Shown: positions 33,632 through 41,031 of the stretch, in pieces | How the letters are laid out: each line of letters opens with the position of its first letter | Position numbering within the stretch: the first letter of the stretch is position 1 | The notes under the pieces: generated by a model | What the model saw: only the letters and a program-made list of their open reading frames with translations | Databases searched by the model: none | Told to the model about the DNA's origin: nothing | Translations under genes and position numbers: made by a program | DNA from: Chryseobacterium sp. ZHDP1 | GTDB lineage: Bacteria; Bacteroidota; Bacteroidia; Flavobacteriales; Weeksellaceae | Assembly: GCF_018603435.1 (NCBI RefSeq) | Contig: NZ_CP075682.1 | Coordinates: forward strand, 3,348,001-3,412,000 | Direction: 5' to 3' | Length of the DNA stretch: 64,000 nucleotides

Positions 33632-34876
33632 TTAAAGAAAAAAATGCGCAATCGTATAAATAATCAGCCCTACCAAACCACCGACGATCGTTCCGTTCAC
33701 ACGGATGAACTGAAGATCTTTTCCTACTTCCAGCTCCAGCTTTTCGCTTAATTCTTTTCCCTGCCAGTTTCCGACGGTAGAACTGATGAGGTTTCCGAAT
33801 TGATGGGTGTTTTTAAGAATATATTTGTAAGCGGTAACACGAACCCAATCGTCGATTTTTTTCTGAAAATTTTCGTCATTTTTTAAATTCTGTGAAAATT
33901 CATTCAGATTTTTAGACAGATATTTTTTTAATGAAGATTCATCGTCCTGAAGTTCTTTCGTTAACGTATTTTTAATGGAAATCCAGATGTCGTTGGAATA
34001 TTCATTCAGCTTCTCATTTTTGAGGAGATCATTTTTAATGTTTTTAAATTCCTCTTCCCATTTCGGATCCTGTTTAAGTTCATGGGAGAAATCATAGATT
34101 TTCTGGGTGATCAGATTTCGTATTTCGTGGTTCGGATCCTGTTCAATCTCTTTGAAAAAGTCAGAAAGTCCGGTGGTAATTTTATCCGCAATTTTATTAT
34201 CCACAAAAGCAGGGATAAAAGTATAGCTTCCTTTTTTCACGCGGTCTTTAATCATTTCATCATTTTCAGCGATGTAATTTTTAATCTGAGAAGAAAGATT
34301 GGTAATAATCCTCTGATGATCGTTTTTGTCTAAAAGATAGTTGATTCCGCTGCCTAAAATGGCGTTCAGTTTGATAGTATCCGTCATTTCAGACACTTTT
34401 TTGCTGATAAAACGGCTTACTTCCGAATCGTCGAGCTTATTTAAAATATCCAGAACAATATCCGAAAGGTTTTTAAGCAAAACATCCTGATTCTTTTCTT
34501 TTCCGAGCCATTCTCCCACAAAATTCGAGATTTTTAATTTCTGGATATAAGGTCTGATGTTTTCCGGAGAAAGAAAATTCGTTACGACGAAATTTCCAAG
34601 ATTGTCTCCCAGTTTTTGCTTACTGTTTTCAATAAGATTGGTGTGCGGAATCGGTAAACCAAGCGGATGACGGAAAAGGGCTGTTACGGCAAACCAGTCT
34701 GCTAAAGCTCCTACCATTGCAGCCTCGGAAAAGGCACGAACGTAACCTATCCAATGAGAATCTATGGTTTTTTGCAACAACGTTGTCCCGATAAACAGAA
34801 CGGCCATCAACACAAATAATCCTGTGGCAAAAGCTTTGTATTTTCTGAGCTGTTTTCTTTTGGCTTCATCATTCAT
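33632..34876 (-). CDS. DUF445 membrane protein
   Basis: A 414-aa protein with membrane helices at both ends (YKAFATGLFVLMAVLFIGTT; GTIVGGLVGLIIYTIAHFFL) and a long charged helical middle, the DUF445/YjiN layout. Early signature: GYVRAFSEAAMVGALADWFA and TALFRHPLGLPIPHTNLI. The role is unknown; it is an inner-membrane protein. A -7 box TAAATTTG (34889 down to 34882) ends 5 bases before the ATG, pointing to an almost leaderless mRNA. Confidence 0.9.
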   Translation of the reverse strand: MNDEAKRKQLRKYKAFATGLFVLMAVLFIGTTLLQKTIDSHWIGYVRAFSEAAMVGALADWFAVTALFRHPLGLPIPHTNLIENSKQKLGDNLGNFVVTNFLSPENIRPYIQKLKISNFVGEWLGKEKNQDVLLKNLSDIVLDILNKLDDSEVSRFISKKVSEMTDTIKLNAILGSGINYLLDKNDHQRIITNLSSQIKNYIAENDEMIKDRVKKGSYTFIPAFVDNKIADKITTGLSDFFKEIEQDPNHEIRNLITQKIYDFSHELKQDPKWEEEFKNIKNDLLKNEKLNEYSNDIWISIKNTLTKELQDDESSLKKYLSKNLNEFSQNLKNDENFQKKIDDWVRVTAYKYILKNTHQFGNLISSTVGNWQGKELSEKLELEVGKDLQFIRVNGTIVGGLVGLIIYTIAHFFL

Positions 34877-35017
34877 ATCCTCAAATTTAGTAAATTTGGT
34901 TGTGAAATTTCACCTGTTAATATTGTTGTGAAAATTTTTAATTCGTTATTTTCATTTCTCAAAGGCATCGGTTTTGATGCTTACATTTTGTCTTTGATAA
35001 AAAATATTTAAAATTCT

Positions 35018-35461
35018 ATGGAAAACCAAGCAAAAAACAATCCATACTACTCCAGAACAGACACTTCAAAACTCGATATTTCCAATGATGAATGGAAAAA
35101 AATTCTTGCTCCGGATTTATACACCATTGCAAGAGAAGCTTCTACGGAAAGACCTTTTACCGGAAAATACAATGAATTTGATGAATTTGGAGAATATTAC
35201 TGTGCCGTGTGCGGAAACCATTTATTCCGTTCTACATCCAAATTTTCCAGCAGTTGTGGCTGGCCAAGTTTTTTTGAAGCAGATAAAGAAGGAGTGTATT
35301 ACAAAAGAGATACTACCTATGGAATGGAAAGGGTAGAAGTGCTCTGTAAAAGATGCGATTCTCATCTGGGACATGTTTTTGATGATGGTCCTCAGCCAAC
35401 GGGATTGCGCTACTGCATGAATTCTGTAAGTCTTGAATTTGTTGCAGATTCTGAAAAATAA
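35018..35461 (+). CDS. msrB: Peptide methionine (R)-S-oxide reductase
   Basis: A 147-aa MsrB, which repairs methionine-R-sulfoxide in oxidised proteins. Zinc Cys pairs CAVCGNHLF and CKRCDSHLGH are present; the catalytic Cys is in LRYCMNSVSLEF near residue 134. The tryptophan-containing SSSCGWPSF motif is intact. No signal peptide is seen, so it is probably cytosolic. It stands alone, without MsrA. Confidence 0.95.
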   Translation: MENQAKNNPYYSRTDTSKLDISNDEWKKILAPDLYTIAREASTERPFTGKYNEFDEFGEYYCAVCGNHLFRSTSKFSSSCGWPSFFEADKEGVYYKRDTTYGMERVEVLCKRCDSHLGHVFDDGPQPTGLRYCMNSVSLEFVADSEK

Positions 35462-35598
35462 TCCGATTTGTACCCACGAAATCAGTAAGTTAAAGTTTCT
35501 TAAATTGCGTTAAACTTCGTGGAGTTATTACGCTTACCCTAATTATGTTTTATACATTTGCTGACTCAATTGGATTTAACATAATAGTGAAATAGTGA

Positions 35599-36357
35599 AT
35601 GAAAGCATTGTATAGCTTATTAGGTGCAGCTTACATCGTTACTACTTCATTCTATTTGTCTCCAAAAAAGGCAATCGAAAAGAATGAAATCAGTACAAAA
35701 AAAATTGTAAGATTAGCCGACACGAAATCTGAGAAATCTGCCGAAAAAGCAGTAAGTTCATCAGAAGAATTATACAGATCTATTGTTTTCGAGCAGGGAC
35801 ACGAACTTAATGAGGAAGTTTTTTTCAAAGCGGTAACAGGTTTTGAAAATATGAAGAAAGCAGGTTTGCTTAACGAAGATTCGCATTTACTTACGGTATG
35901 CGATTTTTCTATGTCTTCGAACACAAAAAGACTTTGGGTAATTGACATGAATGAGAAAAAAGTATTGTTTAATTCATTAGTAGCACACGGAAAAAATACA
36001 GGCGAAGAATTTGCTACGAATTTTTCTAACACGGAAAGTTCGTTGCAGAGCAGCTTAGGATTTTATATCACGGATGCAACGTATGACGGAGACAACGGTT
36101 ATTCTCTTAGACTACTTGGAATGGACAAAGGATTTAATGATGCTGCTTACAGAAGAGCTATCGTTATGCACGGTGCAGATTACGTAAGCGAAGAATTTGC
36201 CGCTATGCACAAAAGAATTGGCAGAAGCTGGGGTTGTCCTGCTGTTCCGAGAGATTTAACAAAACCGATCATTAATACCATTAAAGGAAGAAATCTTCTT
36301 TTTATTTATTATCCTGATCAGAATTACCTTTCCAAATCGGAGTGGTTAAAAGCATAA
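35599..36357 (+). CDS. L,D-transpeptidase catalytic-domain protein
   Basis: A 252-aa exported protein: an N-terminal hydrophobic segment (LYSLLGAAYIVTTSFYLS) and a murein L,D-transpeptidase-like catalytic domain. MHGADYVSEEF gives the His and GRSWGCPAVP the active Cys near 213. It would act on peptidoglycan cross-links or lipoprotein attachment in the periplasm. The family is the one often annotated 'murein L,D-transpeptidase catalytic domain', distinct in detail from YkuD. A strong terminator follows. Confidence 0.85.
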   Translation: MKALYSLLGAAYIVTTSFYLSPKKAIEKNEISTKKIVRLADTKSEKSAEKAVSSSEELYRSIVFEQGHELNEEVFFKAVTGFENMKKAGLLNEDSHLLTVCDFSMSSNTKRLWVIDMNEKKVLFNSLVAHGKNTGEEFATNFSNTESSLQSSLGFYITDATYDGDNGYSLRLLGMDKGFNDAAYRRAIVMHGADYVSEEFAAMHKRIGRSWGCPAVPRDLTKPIINTIKGRNLLFIYYPDQNYLSKSEWLKA

Positions 36358-36360
36358 CAG

Positions 36361-36387
36361 AAAAGCAGTCGGTTTGACTGCTTTTTT
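36361..36387 (+). terminator. Terminator after the L,D-transpeptidase gene
   Basis: AAAAGCAGTC-GGTTT-GACTGCTTTT followed by TTT. Confidence 0.85.
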
Positions 36388-36528
36388 TATTTCTAAATTA
36401 AAAATTTCCTGCACGTTTGTCATTCTGACGAAGGAAGAATCTATTAAATTACTATTTTTCGTTGATTAAGAGTGGATGATACAGAATTGTTTTATCTGCT
36501 CAATCTTCCAGAGATTTATTCAAAAAGC

Positions 36529-37770
36529 TTAAGAAAACTTCTTAAAAATCAACGTGGCATTGTGTCCTCCGAATCCAAAAGCGTTACTTAAAGCATAATT
36601 GATATTCTTTTCTTTCGCTTCTCCAAAAACAATATTCAGATCTTTTGGGATGTTTTCATCAATCCTGTGAAGATTGATCGTTGGCGGAATAATTCCGTTT
36701 TCTATCGCTTTGATTGAAAGTATGGCTTCCGCAGCTCCGGCTGCTCCCAGCAAATGCCCCGTCATGGATTTTGTGGCACTGATGTCGAGATTTTTACTTC
36801 CTTTAAATAATTTATTGATTCCGTTTAATTCAACCAAATCTCCCATTGGAGTAGAAGTAGCGTGAGGATTAATATAATCAATATCTTCTGTGTTGATTCC
36901 TGCTTCATGTAGAGCCAACTGCATCGCTTTAATGGCTCCGACTCCATCGGGATGAGGTGCCGTCATGTGATACGCGTCGGCTGTCATGGCTGCTCCCACC
37001 AATTCTGCATACATTTTTGCACCTCTTGCTTTGGCGTGTTCGTATTCCTCAAGAATTAAGGCTCCGGCTCCTTCTCCCATCACAAAGCCGTCTCGTTCTG
37101 CATCATAAGGTCGACTGGCGGTTGTAAAATCATCGTTTCTTGTAGACATCGCTTTCATAATAGAGAAACCTCCAATGGAAGCAGGGGTAATCGCAGCTTC
37201 AGAACCACCGCTCACAATCACTTTGGCTTTTCCTAATCTGATGTAGTTAAAGGCATCCATCAGCGCAGTATTTCCGGTTGCACATGCTGAAATCGTTGTA
37301 TAATTGATTCCCTGAAGTCCGAATTTCATTGAAATCATTCCCGAAGCCATGTTGGCGATAAATTTAGGAACGAAGAAAGGATTGAATCTTGGGGTTCCGT
37401 CTCCTTTGGTAAATTCCATTACTTCACTTTCGAACGTCCACATTCCGCCCTGTCCGGTTCCCCAGATTACTCCGGTGTCGAACGGATCCATTTTTTCAAG
37501 CTCCAATCCGGAATCTTTTAATGCTTCTGCTGTGGAATACATCGCGTATTGGGAAAAAAGATCGCTTCTTTTGATTTCGTTATGTGTTAAATGAACTTTC
37601 GGATCAAAATTTTTAACCTCACAGGCAAAATGAACTTTAAATTTTTCTGTATCGAAGTGGGTGATTTTGTTGGCTCCGCTTACACCGTTGATGCTGTTGT
37701 TCCAGAATTCTTCAACATTATTTCCTAAAGGCGTCACTGCGCCAAGTCCTGTAATGACAACTCTTTTCAT
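36529..37770 (-). CDS. fabF: Beta-ketoacyl-ACP synthase II type enzyme
   Basis: A 413-aa KAS II: condenses malonyl-ACP with acyl-ACP in fatty acid elongation. Cys near 163 in TTISACATGNTAL, His near 304 in NPHATSTPMGD and His near 339 in SMTGHLLGAAGA form the Cys-His-His triad. It is not next to acpP or other fab genes. Instead it is the last gene of a TetR-thioesterase-KAS operon and directly follows the thioesterase stop codon. It may be a second, regulated KAS. The symbol reflects the family, not a tested role. Confidence 0.88.
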   Translation of the reverse strand: MKRVVITGLGAVTPLGNNVEEFWNNSINGVSGANKITHFDTEKFKVHFACEVKNFDPKVHLTHNEIKRSDLFSQYAMYSTAEALKDSGLELEKMDPFDTGVIWGTGQGGMWTFESEVMEFTKGDGTPRFNPFFVPKFIANMASGMISMKFGLQGINYTTISACATGNTALMDAFNYIRLGKAKVIVSGGSEAAITPASIGGFSIMKAMSTRNDDFTTASRPYDAERDGFVMGEGAGALILEEYEHAKARGAKMYAELVGAAMTADAYHMTAPHPDGVGAIKAMQLALHEAGINTEDIDYINPHATSTPMGDLVELNGINKLFKGSKNLDISATKSMTGHLLGAAGAAEAILSIKAIENGIIPPTINLHRIDENIPKDLNIVFGEAKEKNINYALSNAFGFGGHNATLIFKKFS

Positions 37771-38196
37771 TTAATTATTGATTTTGAATAAATTAGAGGT
37801 TCCTCTTGCAATAAGGCGCGTTTTATCTGCATTCCAGATTTCGCACTGTGCGTTTACAAACTGCTTTCCTCTTTTGACGATTTTAGTTTCAGCTACAATA
37901 ATATCATTTTCTTTTGCTGTTGAAAAATAATCGATGCTGTTATTTATGGTGACAATAAAGTTTTTTTCATTCAAAGAGAACATGGTGGCTCCGATAACAT
38001 CGTCAAAAATGGCTGCGGTAACTCCTCCGTGAAGATTTCCCATGGGATTCAGCCATTCTTCCCGTACTGTATACTGAAATTCCAATTGTCCTTCTTCTGC
38101 CGAAAGAACGACAGGATTCAGCCATTTCATAAAGGGAGAAGGAGATTCTGTAAACTCTTTTCCGATGAATGATTTTAATATTTGTAATTTATCCAT
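37771..38196 (-). CDS. PaaI-family hotdog thioesterase
   Basis: A 141-aa hotdog protein with the PaaI signature: EEWLNPMGNLHGGVTAAIFD and the following IGATMFSLNEKN. It hydrolyses acyl- or aryl-CoA thioesters; the substrate is unknown. Its stop codon abuts the KAS start, and it starts 5 bases after the TetR stop, so the three are one transcript. Confidence 0.88.
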   Translation of the reverse strand: MDKLQILKSFIGKEFTESPSPFMKWLNPVVLSAEEGQLEFQYTVREEWLNPMGNLHGGVTAAIFDDVIGATMFSLNEKNFIVTINNSIDYFSTAKENDIIVAETKIVKRGKQFVNAQCEIWNADKTRLIARGTSNLFKINN

Positions 38197-38201
38197 ATGA
38201 A

Positions 38202-38810
38202 TTATGAGATATTTTGTTTAATTTCTTTGTCGATAACCTGTAAGATCCTGTCTAAGGCGATGTTGAGATATTTTTCGTCTTCTGTGGTTTTGGATAAAAG
38301 AATACCGCCTTCAATCATCATGATGAATAAGGATGCAAATTCCTCCGCATTAATTTCAGGCTTAAATTCTCCGTTTTTTTGTCCTTCCCCTATAGTATCT
38401 GAAATCATTTTTATCCAGTCCTGAAAAGAATGACGGACCTTTTTTCTTAATTCCGGAAAGGAATCATTACATTCTGTGGCAGCATTCATTAAAGGACAAC
38501 CCCCGTGCTGAAAGACAACTTTCCAGTTTTTTCTGTAAAATGCGATGAAAGCATATAATTTTGAAGTCATGGTAGGATATTCTTCACCAAAAGACTTTTG
38601 CAGATTTTTCTTCAGAAGACCTGCGTTAAACTGATATACTTTTAGAGCTACTTCATCCCTGTTTTCGAAATTTCCGTAAATACTTCCTTTGGTTAAACCC
38701 GTCGCTTGTGTAATGTCGGAAAGTGATGTAGAATTATACCCTTTGGTATTAAACAAAGCTGCGGTTTTCTCGATGATGAATTGTCTTGTCTTTTCTGCTT
38801 TTGACATTTT
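38202..38810 (-). CDS. TetR-family regulator
   Basis: A 202-aa regulator; start MSKAEKTRQFIIEKTAALF is used rather than the longer frame, which would run into the operator. HTH: TSLSDITQATGLTKGSIYGNF. The ligand domain is helical (FRKKW-like core YRKNWKVVFQHGGCPLMNAA with a Cys). It heads the operon with thioesterase and KAS and very likely regulates it, with an acyl-type ligand as a guess. Confidence 0.88.
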   Translation of the reverse strand, partial: KMSKAEKTRQFIIEKTAALFNTKGYNSTSLSDITQATGLTKGSIYGNFENRDEVALKVYQFNAGLLKKNLQKSFGEEYPTMTSKLYAFIAFYRKNWKVVFQHGGCPLMNAATECNDSFPELRKKVRHSFQDWIKMISDTIGEGQKNGEFKPEINAEEFASLFIMMIEGGILLSKTTEDEKYLNIALDRILQVIDKEIKQNIS

Positions 38811-38824
38811 CTGTTGAATTGATG

Positions 38825-38860
38825 CAAATATATACAAAATATACCGATTGGTATATTTTG
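38825..38860 (-). promoter_or_regulatory. Operator and -7 box of the tetR-thioesterase-KAS operon
   Basis: CAAAATATACC-GATT-GGTATATTTTG (38835-38860) is a perfect 11-bp-arm palindrome. The -7 box TATATTTG (38832 down to 38825) is directly downstream on the minus strand, so a bound repressor would block the promoter. Confidence 0.8.
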
Positions 38861-38882
38861 TAATGAGATTAAATATATCCAT

Positions 38883-39342
38883 CTATATCAAACCATTAAA
38901 TTTCCAATAAAAAGGTTAGATTAACCTGAGTCCGGGATAAGTCTTCTTAACCGCAAGGTTAAACAAAGAGATTCAATTATCAAGAATACAGCTTTTAAGA
39001 TATACAAAGGCGTAAAACTTATCAAAGTAATACCATTTTTGTCTTTTTTAAATAAACGAAGTGCCTTTGTTTAGCTTGTAAACTTTCAATAAGTAAAAAA
39101 AAATCTTTTGTTTTTCTTTGCGATAAATTAATTGTTTAAATTTATTTCTTATCCTGAACTGAGGTTAATTAAGTTGAATCTTCAGTTTTTTAAGTTTTGG
39201 CTAAAGCCTTTTGATTTGTTCTTTTAATGAAAAAACGGGCTGAAGCCCGTTCCTATTCATGCTGATATTAAGATTTTAAATAATTTACGTGAAGAGCTTA
39301 ATAGTCTTAACTTCTTAACTAAAATCTTAATCGTTCAAACTC
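38883..39342. other. Intergenic stretch
   Basis: No gene. It holds a repeat-like element at about 39185-39262 with a GGGCT-GA-AGCCC hairpin; the rest is AT-rich and featureless. Confidence 0.6.
39185..39262. repeat. Chryseobacterium-type intergenic repeat, probable
   Basis: TTTTGGCTAAAGCCTTTTGA, then AACGGGCT-GA-AGCCCGTT at 39234-39251 and CCTATTCATG. From memory, similar GGCTAAAGCC...GGGCTxAAGCCCGTTCC segments recur between genes in this genus. The hairpin could also terminate transcription. Confidence 0.45.
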
Positions 39343-39762
39343 TTAGTTAGCCAAAGTCGCTTCCAAAGTAATTTCGAAGTTGAATGCTGCACTTACCGGA
39401 CAGCCTTCTTCCGCAATTTTTGCATATTTCTGGAACTCTTCTTCTGAAATTCCGGGAACTTTAGCTGTTAATGTCAATTCAGATTTTGTAATTTTTCCTG
39501 CGCTTGGATCCAAAGTAATAACAGATTTTGTAGTTAATTCTTCCGGAGTATAGCCTGCCTGAGAAAGTTCTGCGCTTAATTTCATCGTGAAACATCCTGC
39601 GTGAGCCGCTGCTAATAATTCTTCAGGATTTGTTCCTACACCGTCTTCAAATCGGCTGTTAAATGAATACTGAGTCTGGTTTAAAGTGGTGCTTTGTGTG
39701 GTAAGATGTCCTTTTCCTTCTTTAATGGTTCCGTTCCAAACGGCTGTTGCGTTACGTCTCAT
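39343..39762 (-). CDS. OsmC-family peroxiredoxin
   Basis: A 139-aa OsmC-like protein: reduces organic hydroperoxides using two Cys, here in AHAGCFTMKLS and EEGCPVSAAFN. N-terminal dimer strand TAVWNGTIKEGKGHL. It is downstream of an AraC regulator on the same strand (79-base gap) with its own -7 box TACCTTTG (39805 down to 39798). Confidence 0.9.
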   Translation of the reverse strand: MRRNATAVWNGTIKEGKGHLTTQSTTLNQTQYSFNSRFEDGVGTNPEELLAAAHAGCFTMKLSAELSQAGYTPEELTTKSVITLDPSAGKITKSELTLTAKVPGISEEEFQKYAKIAEEGCPVSAAFNFEITLEATLAN

Positions 39763-39841
39763 AATATTTTTGTTTTAATATTGTTATTTTGATGTGACAA
39801 AGGTATTGCAGATTTCGTTCCAGATAAATACACAAAAAGAA

Positions 39842-40708
39842 CTAACTATTGTACTTTTTTCCCGAGATATAATTTTTTTTGAAACTTGCAGGTGTGCTTC
39901 CTGTTTTCTGACTGAAAAGCCGGTTGAAATAGGCAGGATCTTCATAGCCGAGATCGTAGGCAATTTCTTTTACCGTTTTGTCGGTATAGAATAATAGTCT
40001 TTTGGCTTCCAGTAAGATTCTGTTGATGATAAATTGGTTGGGAGATTCCAGATTCAGATTTTTAAATTTGTGCGTAAGTGTTTTTGGGGATAGGTGAAGC
40101 ATTTCTGCATAATCTGCCACATTATGTTTTTCGCGAAAGTGAACTTCAAGCAAACGGCTGAAATCCCTGAAAACATCCAGTTCGTGCGCCGGAATTTTTA
40201 TTTCATCATTATTCAGATTCTGTTTTTTCCATTTTCTGGTGGCGCGGATGATAATTTGTTTAACGTAGGTTCGGATCATTTCTTCTGCGGAAGAATCTTT
40301 CCATTCCAGTTCGTTTTTAATGTTTTGAAATAAATGTTGAATTGCAGAATTTTCTTCGGCATCGAGTTCAACAAAAGGAATTTCAAACACGTTATGAAAA
40401 AGCAGTCCGTCACAGGCAACTTCCTTATCATGAATCTGAATGCAGTAAAAATCACGGTTGTAATAGATCATATGCGATTCGTCGTTTCCATTTTCCATTT
40501 GCAGATGCTGATTCGTCAGAAAAAATAAAGCCGGATTTTCGGTTTTATAATATCTAAAATCCACAGACAGTTCGTATCCTGCAGGAATATAGAAAATTTT
40601 AATTTCAGATTTGTATTTGTGGTCTTTAAAATTGAGCAGATTGTTTTCGGAAAAAGTTTCGAATCCCAGTTTCTTGTACTGGTCTTCAAAGATAAGTGTT
40701 TGCGACAT
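39842..40708 (-). CDS. AraC-family regulator
   Basis: A 288-aa protein. The N-terminal cupin-like part (residues 1-150) senses an unknown ligand; the C-terminal double HTH reads HNVADYAEMLHLSPKTLTHK and EIAYDLGYEDPAYFNRLFSQ, ending KTGSTPASFKK. It lies just before the osmC gene, which may be its target. Confidence 0.9.
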   Translation of the reverse strand: MSQTLIFEDQYKKLGFETFSENNLLNFKDHKYKSEIKIFYIPAGYELSVDFRYYKTENPALFFLTNQHLQMENGNDESHMIYYNRDFYCIQIHDKEVACDGLLFHNVFEIPFVELDAEENSAIQHLFQNIKNELEWKDSSAEEMIRTYVKQIIIRATRKWKKQNLNNDEIKIPAHELDVFRDFSRLLEVHFREKHNVADYAEMLHLSPKTLTHKFKNLNLESPNQFIINRILLEAKRLLFYTDKTVKEIAYDLGYEDPAYFNRLFSQKTGSTPASFKKNYISGKKYNS

Positions 40709-41031
40709 CCTTTTGCTTTCCTATAAATGTACAAAAAAGCATGATTCCAATCCTATTAATTATTGAAATCATGCTTAATAATATAAACTTGATTGCTGAA
40801 TTTTCTGAACCATTAAGAGAATTTAAGAGGTTAAGTTTAGTTTAGAAAATCAAATTGATTTTAATAAGCATAAATCTAAAAAGCGAAGCTCATCTTACTA
40901 TTCTAAACTCCTTAACAGAAATCTTGATGGTTTAAACTAAGCGCAAATAATATTAATTCTGATTTTCAGCTTACAACTCCAACTCAATAACTCAATAACT
41001 CAAAAACACTCAAACTCTCAAATCCTAAAAC
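40709..41031. other. Intergenic stretch with low-complexity ACTCAA repeats
   Basis: No gene. The last 45 bases (about 40978-41022) are imperfect ACTCAA repeats; the rest is AT-rich. Confidence 0.6.

Noticed and set aside
40978..41022. ACTCAA repeats as a CRISPR or satellite
   Set aside because: Too short and irregular; simple low-complexity DNA with no spacers.
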